Shown here piece by piece: positions 1-7,832 of a stretch of DNA of 41,806 nucleotides. This DNA is from Stenotrophomonas maltophilia (lineage in GTDB: Bacteria > Pseudomonadota > Gammaproteobacteria > Xanthomonadales > Xanthomonadaceae), in assembly GCF_013464915.1 (NCBI RefSeq), contig NZ_RAVT01000029.1, forward strand, positions 46,308-88,113. The letters run 5' to 3'. The notes beneath the pieces are model-generated. The model saw only the letters and a list, made by a program, of their open reading frames with translations, did not search any database and was not told the DNA's origin. Made by a program: the position numbers and the translations under genes. Each line of letters starts with the position of its first letter. The first letter of the stretch is position 1.

Positions 1-139
1 GGGCCATGCCCGACGACCATTTACGCTGCACCGCACAAATCGCTGACAGGACGATGACAGCTACGGCAACCCAGACTGCGGCCGCGCACCGTCCGGTGCC
101 CACGATTGCCGCGCGCCTGGCGCGCACCTGGGAGGGTTT

Positions 140-1315
140 GTGGAATTCACGTTTGCCTGGCGGCGTCCTGCCGCCATGATGGCTCTGGCTGCCCTGTCGG
201 CGCCGGCCTTCGCCGCCGAAGACGACCGTCCGGTCACCGCCACCCTCGGTGGCCGCCTGCACCTGGACTTCGCCACCTTCGACAACGACAACCGCGGCAC
301 GCCGAACAAGGACGACACCGAGATCCGCCGTGCCTGGGTCGACGTGTCCGGCAAGTTCTTCGTGGTCGACTACAAGCTGGAAGCCGATTTCTCCGGCGAC
401 CGCGTCGAGGCCAAGGATGTGTACCTGGCACGCAGCTTCGGCAAGGCCGGCAAGCTCACCGTCGGCCAGTTCAAGCAGTACTTCTCACTGGATGACCGCA
501 CCAGCTCCAACTACGGCAGCTTCCTGGAGCGCGGCAACGCCGGCACCACGCTGGCGCCGCTGTACCGCCTGGGTGCGTCATGGCAGGCCAACCCGGGGGA
601 CTTCACCTGGGCTGCCAGTGTCTACAGCCTGGAAAGCATCGACGCCTGGCAGGTGAAGGGCCGCGCCGCCGGTGGCCGCGTCACCTGGGCACCCTCGCCC
701 AGCGATGGCGACGTGCTGCACCTGGGCCTGTCGCTGGCCCGCGAGGCCTATGACAACCCGGGCGCCAATGGCGTCCCCGGCCTGAAGATCCGTCCGCGCC
801 CGGCCGGCCACCTGTCCGACGAGAGCCGCCTGACCCTGGTCGACTTCTCGGCCGGCCGCGATACCGACGTCAACAAGTGGTCGCTGGAATACGCGCAGGT
901 GCGCGGCCCGCTGTCGTGGCAGGGCGAGTTCAGTGGCGCCACCTTCGATGACGGTGCGCAGCGCGGCGATGTGATGGCCGCCTACGGCATGCTCAGCTGG
1001 TTCGTCACCGGCGAAAGCCGCGCGTACGACCGCAAGACTGGCCGCTTCGCGCGGGTGAAGGACATCCGCCACAAGGCCGGTGCCTTCGAAGTGGCGCTGC
1101 GCTATGACCAGATGTGGGGCGCACAGCACCTCGACGGTGCACCCGACCTGCGCCGCGGCAGCACCGAAGCATGGACGCTGGGTGGCAACTGGTACCTGCG
1201 CGACAACCTGCGCTTCATGCTCAACGTGATCGAAAGCCGCAACCGCGACCGCCTGGCCGGGGTCACGGTGGACCGCACGCGCGCGGTCACCGGCCGCCTG
1301 CAGTACGACTTCTAA
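140..1315 (+). CDS. OprO/OprP-like outer-membrane porin
   Basis: A 391-residue outer-membrane porin of the phosphate-selective porin O/P family, which forms anion-favouring channels. The GTG start sits 4 bases after GGGAGGG. It gives an N-terminus with an Arg-Arg pair and a hydrophobic stretch ending APAFA-AEDD, a normal signal peptide. The mature part has the family's alternating beta-strand pattern: LGGRLHLDF early, then an RRAW...DYKLEADF block and LTVGQFKQYFSLDD, which resembles the conserved LTVGQFK segment of OprP. The protein ends LQYDF, the usual terminal aromatic for BAM recognition. It is first in a cluster with the CitMHS symporter and a reductase, so I infer it admits citrate or a similar carboxylate. 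Substrate is not visible in the sequence. An ATG at 176 is an alternative start but would remove the charged part of the signal. Confidence 0.85.
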   Translation: MEFTFAWRRPAAMMALAALSAPAFAAEDDRPVTATLGGRLHLDFATFDNDNRGTPNKDDTEIRRAWVDVSGKFFVVDYKLEADFSGDRVEAKDVYLARSFGKAGKLTVGQFKQYFSLDDRTSSNYGSFLERGNAGTTLAPLYRLGASWQANPGDFTWAASVYSLESIDAWQVKGRAAGGRVTWAPSPSDGDVLHLGLSLAREAYDNPGANGVPGLKIRPRPAGHLSDESRLTLVDFSAGRDTDVNKWSLEYAQVRGPLSWQGEFSGATFDDGAQRGDVMAAYGMLSWFVTGESRAYDRKTGRFARVKDIRHKAGAFEVALRYDQMWGAQHLDGAPDLRRGSTEAWTLGGNWYLRDNLRFMLNVIESRNRDRLAGVTVDRTRAVTGRLQYDF

Positions 1316-1387
1316 GCCCGGCATCCCGGGCACGCCGCCCGGGCCCCTTCCACTCCCCCACGTCCTGTTCTCGCAAGGAGTCCGCAG

Positions 1388-2719
1388 ATGATGCTGAGCA
1401 TCCTCGGCTTTGGCATGGTCATTACGTTCATGTACTTGATCATGAGCAAACGCCTGTCGCCGCTCGTCGCCCTGATCACCATCCCCATCCTGTTCGCGCT
1501 GATCGGCGGCTTCGGCGCCGGTATCGACGAGATGATGCTGGAGGGCATCAAGAAGATCGCGCCGACCGGCGTGATGCTGATGTTCGCCATCCTCTACTTC
1601 GGCGTGATGATCGACGCCGGCCTGTTCGATCCGCTGGTGCGGGTGATCCTGCGCTTCGTCAAGGGCGATCCGATGAAGATCGTGCTCGGCACCGCGGTGC
1701 TGGCGATGCTGATCTCGCTGGACGGCGATGGCTCGACCACCTACATGATCACCGTCTCGGCGATGCTGCCGCTGTACCAGCGCCTCGGCATGAACGCGTT
1801 GAACATGACCTGCGTGACCATCCTGGCGGGCGGCGTGATGAACCTGACCCCGTGGGGCGGCCCGACCGCACGCGCGGCCACCGCGCTGCACGTGGACCCG
1901 GCCGATGTGTTCGTGCCGCTGATCCCGTCGATGGTGATCGCCTGTGCCGGCGTGCTGCTGCTGGCCTGGTACCTGGGCCTCAAGGAGCGCCGCCGCCTCG
2001 GCGTGGTGACCCTGCCCAAGGGCGGCAGCTGGATGGACAACAGTGTGTCCGACGACAGCAACGCGCTGCCGACCGTGGAAGACGCCGAAGACATCAAGCG
2101 CCCGAAGCTGCTGTGGGTGAACCTGGCCCTGACCGTGGCGCTGATGACCGCGCTGATCATCGGCGTGCTTCCGATGCCGGTGCTGTTCATGGTCGGCTTC
2201 GCCATCGCCCTGGTGATCAACTACCCGAACCTGGCCGAGCAGCGCCGCCGCGTGGTCAACCACGCCGGCAACGTGCTGTCGGTGGTGTCGCTGATCTTCG
2301 CCGCAGGCATCTTCACCGGCATCCTCAACAACACCGGCATGGTCGAAGCGATGTCGCACAGCTTCCTGGCCGTCATTCCGGAATCGTGGGGCCCGTACCT
2401 GGCGGTGATCACCGCCGTGGCATCGATGCCGTTCACCTTCTTCATGTCCAACGACGCCTTCTACTTCGGCGTGCTGCCGATCCTGTCCGAGGCGGCCAGC
2501 AACTACGGCATCACGCCGGTGGAAATGGCGCGCGCCTCGCTGGCCGGGCAGCCGGTGCACCTGCTCAGCCCGCTGGTGCCGTCCACCTACCTGCTGGTGG
2601 GCCTGGCCAAGGTCGAATTCGCCGACCACCAGAAGTTCACCCTGAAGTGGGCCATCGCCATCTCGATGCTGCTGATGGTCGGCAGCCTGCTGTTCGGCCT
2701 GTACCCGCTCGCTGCCTGA
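1388..2719 (+). CDS. CitMHS-family citrate/carboxylate:cation symporter
   Basis: A 443-residue inner-membrane transporter of the CitMHS family, which takes up citrate, often as a metal complex, with protons. About a dozen hydrophobic helices are visible. Family-typical blocks are the N-terminal MLSILGFGMVITFMYLIM helix, LDGDGSTTYMITVSAMLPL near residue 115 and LTPWGGPTARAATAL near residue 155. A polar central loop (about 200-240) separates two halves. AAGGAG lies 9 bases before the start, which is followed by a second ATG. The gap to the porin is 72 bases and to the following reductase 24 bases, so one transcript is likely. The porin partner suggests an outer-plus-inner membrane route for the same carboxylate. 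Citrate itself is inferred from the family. Confidence 0.88.
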   Translation: MMLSILGFGMVITFMYLIMSKRLSPLVALITIPILFALIGGFGAGIDEMMLEGIKKIAPTGVMLMFAILYFGVMIDAGLFDPLVRVILRFVKGDPMKIVLGTAVLAMLISLDGDGSTTYMITVSAMLPLYQRLGMNALNMTCVTILAGGVMNLTPWGGPTARAATALHVDPADVFVPLIPSMVIACAGVLLLAWYLGLKERRRLGVVTLPKGGSWMDNSVSDDSNALPTVEDAEDIKRPKLLWVNLALTVALMTALIIGVLPMPVLFMVGFAIALVINYPNLAEQRRRVVNHAGNVLSVVSLIFAAGIFTGILNNTGMVEAMSHSFLAVIPESWGPYLAVITAVASMPFTFFMSNDAFYFGVLPILSEAASNYGITPVEMARASLAGQPVHLLSPLVPSTYLLVGLAKVEFADHQKFTLKWAIAISMLLMVGSLLFGLYPLAA

Positions 2720-2743
2720 CCCTCTACCAAGGAGCCTTCTGCA

Positions 2744-3484
2744 ATGACGCTTCGAATCGCTTACGTCACCAGCGGCATGGGCAGTGTCGGTACTGCCATC
2801 TGCCAGAGCCTGGCCCGCAGCGGCCACACCGTGGTTGCCGGCTGCGCGCCGAACTCGCCGCGCAAGGCCAACTGGCTGCGCGAGCAGCGCGAACAGGGCT
2901 TCGACTTCATCGCCTCCGAAGGCAACGCGACCGACTGGGCCTCGACCAGCGCCGCGTTTGCCAAGGTGCGCGCCGAAGTCGGTGAAGTGGACGTGCTGGT
3001 CAACAACTCCGGTGGCAGCCGCGACCTGCTGTTCCGGCAGATGACGGTGGAGGACTGGAACGCGGTGATCGCCTCCAACCTCAATGCGCTGTTCAACCTG
3101 ACCAAGCAGGTGGTCGACGGCATGGCCACGCGGGGCTGGGGCCGCATCATCAACATCGGTTCGGTCAGCGCCCACAAGGGCCAGATCGGCCAGGTGAACT
3201 ACGCCACCGCCAAGGCCGCGATGCATGGCTTCAGCCGTGCGCTGGCCGCGGAAGTGGCCTCGCGCGGGGTCACCGTCAACACGCTGTCGCCGGGCTACAT
3301 CGCCAGCCAGGCGATCAGCAGCTTCCCGCCGGACGTGCTGGACCGGCTGGCCGCCTCGGTACCGGTGCGCCGCCTGGGTCGTCCCGAGGAAGTGGCCGGC
3401 CTGTGCGCATGGCTGGCGTCGGATGAAGCCTCGTATGTGACCGGTGCCGACTACGCCGTCAACGGTGGCCTGTACATGGGTTGA
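2744..3484 (+). CDS. PhaB/FabG-like short-chain dehydrogenase
   Basis: A 246-residue classical short-chain dehydrogenase/reductase, closest in pattern to NADPH-dependent acetoacetyl-CoA reductase (PhaB). The cofactor loop is TSGMGSVGTAI (residues 9-19), the NNSGG motif is at 87-91, and the catalytic residues are Ser140, Tyr153 and Lys157 (YATAK). The stretches DLLFRQMTVEDW and TKQVVDGMATRGWGRI resemble PhaB strongly, and the length is the same. AAGGAG precedes the ATG. It is the last gene before a strong terminator, in operon with a carboxylate porin and symporter. No PHA synthase or thiolase is present nearby, so its role in PHA synthesis is doubtful. It may process a hydroxyacyl or keto product of the imported compound. 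Confidence 0.85.
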   Translation: MTLRIAYVTSGMGSVGTAICQSLARSGHTVVAGCAPNSPRKANWLREQREQGFDFIASEGNATDWASTSAAFAKVRAEVGEVDVLVNNSGGSRDLLFRQMTVEDWNAVIASNLNALFNLTKQVVDGMATRGWGRIINIGSVSAHKGQIGQVNYATAKAAMHGFSRALAAEVASRGVTVNTLSPGYIASQAISSFPPDVLDRLAASVPVRRLGRPEEVAGLCAWLASDEASYVTGADYAVNGGLYMG

Positions 3485-3530
3485 GCCCGTCTCCACGCAA
3501 CGCGTGGACCGCCTCCCCCACGGAGTGCGC

Positions 3531-3575
3531 GGGGCCGGTGAACCTTCGCTCGCGAGGGTGATCCGGCCCCTTTTT
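3531..3575 (+). terminator. Rho-independent terminator after the SDR gene
   Basis: GGGGCCGG (3531-3538) pairs with CCGGCCCC (3563-3570) and is followed at once by TTTTT. An inner near-match, CCTTCGC with GCGAGGG, lengthens the stem. This ends the porin-symporter-reductase transcript and separates it from the TonB-dependent receptor. Confidence 0.85.
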
Positions 3576-3696
3576 CATCTGGCTGCAGGACACGCGCGGC
3601 CGCCCTGCATCGTTCGTTGGTTTTTCGTAAAGAAGGTTTCATGTTCCGTTCGCATAGTGGCCATGCACCGCGCACGCGTGCCGGTGACCACCCCCA

Positions 3697-6015
3697 ATGC
3701 AACGGACCACCATGCAGACCCGACACCTGACGATCGCCGTGGCGATCGCGCTCTCCGCCGCCGCCAGCGCACATGCCGCCACCGCCGCCGATACCGGCGC
3801 CACCGCCAGCACCGATGCCGCGCTGAGCGCGCAGACGCTGGATACCGTCTCCGTGATCGGCCAGGGCGAGACCCGCCAGGTGCAGCGCATCACCGCCGTC
3901 GACAAGCAGGTGCTGCCGCCGGGCACCAGCGGCCAGAAGATCCTCGACCGCCTGCCGGGCGTGTCGGTGCAGTCCAACGACGCCTTCGGTGCCAACGAGG
4001 AATCGCAGACCATCAGCCTGCGCGGCTTCGACAAGAGCCGCCTCGGCTATACGCTGGACGGCATCCCGCTGGGCGACAACAGCTACGGCAACTACAACGG
4101 CCTGAGCATCGCCCGCGCGATCATCGCCGAGAACCTGGCCGGTGCCGAGCTGTCGCAGGGCATCGGTTCGCTGGGCGTGGCCTCGACCAGCAACCTGGGC
4201 GGCACCATCCAGTACTTCTCGATGGACCCGTCCACCGAATTCGGTGGCCGCGCCAGCGTCACCGTTGGCGACGACAGCCAGCGCCGTGGCTACCTGCGCG
4301 TGGATACCGGCGACATCAATGGCTTCTCGGCCTATGTGTCCGGCGTGCACCAGGACCAGGACATGTGGGCCGCGCCGTACCAGAACCAGACCACCCGCCA
4401 GTTCAACGCCAAGGCGGTGTGGAACGTCGGCGACCACCGCTTCGGTGCGTTCGTGGCCACCTCGCGTGCCAGCCAGGCCAACTACGCCTACCTGTCCAAG
4501 GACATGCTGGCACGTGGCCTGGGCTACGACTGGAACATCTATGCGCCGGACTGGGATCGTGCCGTCGCTGCCGCGTACTGCGCACCGGGCACCTACAACA
4601 AGGCACGCTGCACGTTCAGCGGCGGCGTCAACAGCATCGACGATGCCTACTACCAGAGCCGCGCACTGCGTGACGACAACCTGTACTCGGTCGATGCCGA
4701 CCTGCGCCTCGGTGAGCAGGGCCGCCTGAAGTTGCTGGCCTACCATCATGACAACCGTGGCCAGGGCCACTGGTGGGCGCCGGGCCAGCCGTCCTACCCG
4801 GGCACCGACAGGATGCTGCCGATCTCGATCCGCAGCACCAACTACACGATCAACCGCGATGGCCTGACCGCCGCACTGTCGTGGACGGTCGGTATCCACG
4901 AGCTGGAAGCCGGCCTGTGGTACGAGCAGAACGACCACAACGTGTCGCGCAACTTCTACTACATCAGCGGCCCGTTCCTGGACGACCTGTATCTGAAGAA
5001 CCCGGACCGCCTGCTGTTCAACCAGGACTTCGACATCCGCACGCGCCAGTTCTACGTGCAGGACCGCATGCGCTTCCTGGACCAGCGCCTGACCGTGGAC
5101 GTGGGCATCAAGAGCCCCAACACCCGCATGCGCGCCACCGCCCAGCCGGGCGTGGAAACCAGCATTGCCTCGGGCACGCTGACCGCCAAGAAGTCGGTGC
5201 TGCCGCAGGTGGGCCTGGGCTTCAAGCTCAACGCCAACAACGAGTTGTTCGCCTCGTACGCCGAGAACATCGCCGCCTTCGTCGGCGGTGGCAGCGGTGG
5301 CCCGCTGCAGGTGTCGCCGGAATCGTTCGCGGCCAGCGCCGGCCTGGAGCCGGAGAAGTCCAAGAGCCTGGAGGCCGGCTTCCGTACCTTCGGCGAGAAG
5401 TACCAGGCCTCGATCGCGGCCTACAACGTGAAGTTCGACAACCGCCTGCTGTCGCTGAACCCATGTTCCAGCATCGAAGTCGGCACGCGTCCGGAGTGCG
5501 TGACGCGCTTCATCAACGTCGGTTCGGTGAAGAGCCACGGTGCGGAGCTGACCTTCATCCTCAAGCCGATCGACGGCCTGCAGTGGTACAACGCGCTGTC
5601 CTGGAACAAGACCACCTACGAGGATGACTACACCTCGGGCGGCGCCATCGTTCCGGTGGCCGGCAAGATCACGGTGGATACGCCGCAGCGCATGGCCTCC
5701 AGCGAGATCAGCTGGAACCGCGACGGCTTCTTCGCCAGCCTGCGTGCTAAGTACACCGGCAAGCGCTACTACACCTACACCAACGACCAGTCGGTGCCGG
5801 GCGTGACCACCTTCGATGCCGGTGCGGGCTACGACTTCGGCCCGGGCCTGGGCCTGCGCAACGTGCGGGTGTCGTTGAATGCAACCAACCTGACCAACAA
5901 GCGCTATGCGGGCCAGCTGAGCTCGTTCGCACCGACCGATCCGAAGGGCACGCGGTATGCGATCCATGCGAGCGCGCCGCGGCAGCTGTTCATGACGGTG
6001 GCGGCGGAGTTCTAA
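3697..6015 (+). CDS. TonB-dependent outer-membrane receptor
   Basis: A 772-residue TonB-dependent receptor that would import a substrate across the outer membrane using TonB-ExbBD energy. It has a signal peptide with a hydrophobic core (AVAIALSAAASAHA), a likely TonB box at LDTVSVIG near residue 50, then a plug domain with KILDRLPGVSVQ, ISLRGFD and LDGIPLGD. The rest is a 22-strand-type barrel ending MTVAAEF with terminal Phe. The start could be 3697 or the in-frame ATG at 3712. Neither has a strong ribosome site. The gene has its own 120-base leader after the upstream terminator. Neighbouring citrate-type transport genes suggest a citrate or metal-citrate substrate, which is inference. The last codons run straight into the structured repeat at 6023. 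Confidence 0.9.
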   Translation: MQRTTMQTRHLTIAVAIALSAAASAHAATAADTGATASTDAALSAQTLDTVSVIGQGETRQVQRITAVDKQVLPPGTSGQKILDRLPGVSVQSNDAFGANEESQTISLRGFDKSRLGYTLDGIPLGDNSYGNYNGLSIARAIIAENLAGAELSQGIGSLGVASTSNLGGTIQYFSMDPSTEFGGRASVTVGDDSQRRGYLRVDTGDINGFSAYVSGVHQDQDMWAAPYQNQTTRQFNAKAVWNVGDHRFGAFVATSRASQANYAYLSKDMLARGLGYDWNIYAPDWDRAVAAAYCAPGTYNKARCTFSGGVNSIDDAYYQSRALRDDNLYSVDADLRLGEQGRLKLLAYHHDNRGQGHWWAPGQPSYPGTDRMLPISIRSTNYTINRDGLTAALSWTVGIHELEAGLWYEQNDHNVSRNFYYISGPFLDDLYLKNPDRLLFNQDFDIRTRQFYVQDRMRFLDQRLTVDVGIKSPNTRMRATAQPGVETSIASGTLTAKKSVLPQVGLGFKLNANNELFASYAENIAAFVGGGSGGPLQVSPESFAASAGLEPEKSKSLEAGFRTFGEKYQASIAAYNVKFDNRLLSLNPCSSIEVGTRPECVTRFINVGSVKSHGAELTFILKPIDGLQWYNALSWNKTTYEDDYTSGGAIVPVAGKITVDTPQRMASSEISWNRDGFFASLRAKYTGKRYYTYTNDQSVPGVTTFDAGAGYDFGPGLGLRNVRVSLNATNLTNKRYAGQLSSFAPTDPKGTRYAIHASAPRQLFMTVAAEF

Positions 6016-6022
6016 GTCAGAA

Positions 6023-6163
6023 GCGTTGCCCCGCGGCGTCTTGATTGTCGTCGGGGGGCAGGGCCGGATGGGCCGGCGCAGGACACGCCGTGAACCCATC
6101 CATGGGGGCTCGATGGCGCCATCCATGGCGCCAACGGTCCTGCGCCGGCCCATCCAACCCTGC
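6023..6163 (+). repeat. Structured three-stem repeat, copy 1 (plus orientation)
   Basis: It begins 8 bases after the receptor stop with GCGTTG and the 13-base tag GGCGTCTTGATTG (6035-6047). A perfect 19-bp outer stem follows (6066-6084 with 6137-6155), extended after a 2/2 mismatch by GCAGGG/CCCTGC (6058-6063 with 6158-6163). Inside it lie two hairpins: CCCATCCATGGG (6095-6106), and 6114-6133, whose 8-bp arms TGGCGCCA flank a TCCA loop. The conserved words ACGCCG (6085-6090) and GGCTCG (6107-6112) flank the first hairpin. Overall this folds as a three-way junction. Confidence 0.85.
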
Positions 6164-6205
6164 TCGACGGTTTCCCGCGCCACGGTGCGGAGGGCAAAGA
6201 AGAGC

Positions 6206-6244
6206 AAAAGCAAAGAGCCGGGCAATGCCCGGCTCTTTGCTTTT
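6206..6244. terminator. Symmetric bidirectional terminator
   Basis: A perfect palindrome: AAAA, a 14-base arm GCAAAGAGCCGGGC, the 3-base loop AAT, the complementary arm, then TTTT. Because the A-run and T-run are symmetric, it can terminate both the receptor transcript (plus) and the DUF1704 transcript (minus). It sits between two inverted copies of the structured repeat. Confidence 0.9.
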
Positions 6245-6304
6245 CAAGCTTTTCAAACGCAATCCCTCTGGTGGATTGCTGGCCGTCTCGCAGGAAATTG
6301 TCTG

Positions 6305-6449
6305 GAGCGGGGGGCTTGCGCTGGCCAGGACCGTCCACGGCATGGATGCCGTGGCCGAGCCTACAGGGACGTACTTGCGGCGTGTCCTGGCCAGCGCAAG
6401 CCCCCCCGCTCTCTCCGATATCAATCAAGACGCCACAAGCCGCCAACGC
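6305..6449 (-). repeat. Structured three-stem repeat, copy 2 (minus orientation)
   Basis: Read on the minus strand it starts 3 bases after the DUF1704 stop with GCGTTG (6449-6444) and the same 13-base tag GGCGTCTTGATTG (6434-6422). The outer stem pairs 6305-6331 with 6384-6411, about 27 bp with one bulged C. Its sequence is unrelated to the arms of copy 1. Inside are ACGCCG, a short TAC/GTA hairpin, GGCTCG (6361-6356) and a hairpin at 6335-6354 with 8-bp arms and the loop TCCA in the element's own orientation. The inner words and order match copy 1. Confidence 0.85.
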
Positions 6450-6452
6450 ATT

Positions 6453-7706
6453 TCATTCCGGCGCCAGCTGGTCCATCCGTATCCGGTTGGCGAACAGCGA
6501 GAACGCCAGCATGCCGGCCAGGCCGTTCGCCCGGCTCACCCAGTGCGGCAGCCAACGCGGCGGCTTCAATACACCGGCCTCGAACAACGGCGCGAACGCG
6601 ATCGCATCGGTCAGGCTCATCTTGCCGGCGAACAACCAGCGGCAGACCTGAAGCCGATCCTCGGCCAGCATGTGGCGGAAGAAGGTGTGCACCGACACCA
6701 GGCCGCGCAGGTACACCGTGTCCTTGGTGAAGGCCAGGCCGCCACTCGGCGGAACCCCACGGAACACGCGCTGCGCCGAAGCGAAGCTCTCTTCGGCGTT
6801 CTGCCCGGCATCGCAGAAGTAGCGGAACACCTCGATGAAATCGGCGCCTTCGCGGGCCATCGCGATCGCTTCGGTGCGCAGGCTGATGCGCTTCAGGCGC
6901 TCGATGTCGATGCTGCCGGTGATCTGCTCGGCAAACGTCGCCAACCCTTCCTGGGTAGCGGTCACACGCGGCGACGACAATGCCAGGCTGGGCAGCACCG
7001 GCTGTTCGCGGCCATTCAATGCGGTCAGCGAATGCACCAGTGCTTCATGGTGGAACAGCTGCGCGCGGTCGTAGGCGCTGAAGCGCGCACTGGTGCGCAG
7101 GCGGATGCGGGTCGGGCCGGCAGCGGCCTTGGACACCAGCTCCGGATCAAGCTGCACCTGGATGATGCGCGATTCGAAGAACGCATCGAGGTCATTCTGC
7201 AGCTGCAGCTGCAGGGCAATGGCCGAGACCGGCACCTGCTCTTCCGGCGCCAGCAGTTCGTGATCGAGTTCGGCAGCAATCTGGATGAAGTGACGCGCCG
7301 CTTCGCGCGTGCTTGGGCCATTGCCCGGCAGCGGCTGCTCGGGGGCGCCGAACAGCTGCACCGAACAGGTATCGACCGCAGCCGTGCCCAACCCTTCCAG
7401 CAGCTGTGCGGCCAGGTCCCAGCTCTGCGCCGACTGCCGCACGTAGTGGCCCAGCGGATGAGTGTCATCGCAGTCGGCGGCGATCGCGGCCAGTGCGCGG
7501 CGCTCTTCGCTGAAATCCAGCCTCGGGTAATCCACCTTGGGCAACACCGGCTGCCCACGTGCCACGCTGTCCAGGAACGGTGCCTGCAGCGTTGCCGGCC
7601 AGCTGGTCAGGCCCAGCAGGCGGATGCCTCCCACGGCCTCGACCAGGCGCGCGTCGAGCGCTGCATGGTGGGCCACGTCACGGTCCAGCGTCGCGGTCGG
7701 TTCCAT
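6453..7706 (-). CDS. DUF1704 QEGLA-motif putative metallopeptidase
   Basis: A 417-residue cytoplasmic protein of the DUF1704 family, often labelled 'flavohemoglobin expression-modulating QEGLA motif protein'. The two hallmark motifs are present: HEALVH (HExxxH, residues 220-225) and TQEGLA (251-256). In the eukaryotic relative MATCAP these coordinate zinc and the protein acts as a tyrosine carboxypeptidase. The bacterial substrate is unknown. There is no signal peptide or membrane segment. A TATAGT hexamer at 7718-7713 on the coding strand lies 6 bases before the ATG, so transcription may start at or near the start codon. It is monocistronic, convergent with the TonB receptor, and separated from rsgA by two SMAG palindromes. 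Confidence 0.85.
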   Translation of the reverse strand: MEPTATLDRDVAHHAALDARLVEAVGGIRLLGLTSWPATLQAPFLDSVARGQPVLPKVDYPRLDFSEERRALAAIAADCDDTHPLGHYVRQSAQSWDLAAQLLEGLGTAAVDTCSVQLFGAPEQPLPGNGPSTREAARHFIQIAAELDHELLAPEEQVPVSAIALQLQLQNDLDAFFESRIIQVQLDPELVSKAAAGPTRIRLRTSARFSAYDRAQLFHHEALVHSLTALNGREQPVLPSLALSSPRVTATQEGLATFAEQITGSIDIERLKRISLRTEAIAMAREGADFIEVFRYFCDAGQNAEESFASAQRVFRGVPPSGGLAFTKDTVYLRGLVSVHTFFRHMLAEDRLQVCRWLFAGKMSLTDAIAFAPLFEAGVLKPPRWLPHWVSRANGLAGMLAFSLFANRIRMDQLAPE

Positions 7707-7737
7707 GGGCGGACTATAGCGCCCTGCCCGCGCGTTG

Positions 7738-7765
7738 GTAGGTGCCGACCATGGTTGGCATCTAC
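7738..7765 (+). repeat. SMAG/REP palindrome
   Basis: It opens with GTAG, contains the near-palindrome GCCGACCATGGTTGGC, and closes with CTAC. It lies in the promoter-side gap between DUF1704 and rsgA, with a second unit close by. Confidence 0.75.
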
Positions 7766-7802
7766 CAGGAGCGGGCAGAAGCGGGCTCGGGATGCATCCA
7801 TT

Positions 7803-7826
7803 GTAGAGCCGAGCCCATGCTCGGCT
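7803..7826 (+). repeat. SMAG/REP palindrome
   Basis: GTAG followed by AGCCGAGC-CCAT-GCTCGGCT, a perfect stem. It ends 7 bases from the rsgA stop codon on the opposite strand. Confidence 0.8.
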
Positions 7827-7832
7827 GCCTTG

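Noticed and set aside
6-179. Short open frame (57 codons) ahead of and overlapping the porin start
   Set aside because: It has AGGA before an internal ATG at 54, but its composition is nondescript, it overlaps the porin signal peptide, and the window cuts its upstream context.
2744-3484. Gene for polyhydroxyalkanoate synthesis
   Set aside because: The reductase resembles PhaB but no phaA, phaC or phasin gene is in the window and its operon partners are transporters.
578-3496. Very long open frames on the strand opposite known genes (also 3451-6225 minus and 6045-8978 plus)
   Set aside because: They lie antisense to clear conserved genes, have His/Arg/Gln-rich compositions and no recognisable domains. 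Long antisense frames are expected at this GC content.
6023-6449. Structured repeats as integron attC sites
   Set aside because: The long imperfect-palindrome look is similar, but there are no R/L box core sites, no integrase gene and no cassette array. They sit at 3' ends of ordinary genes.
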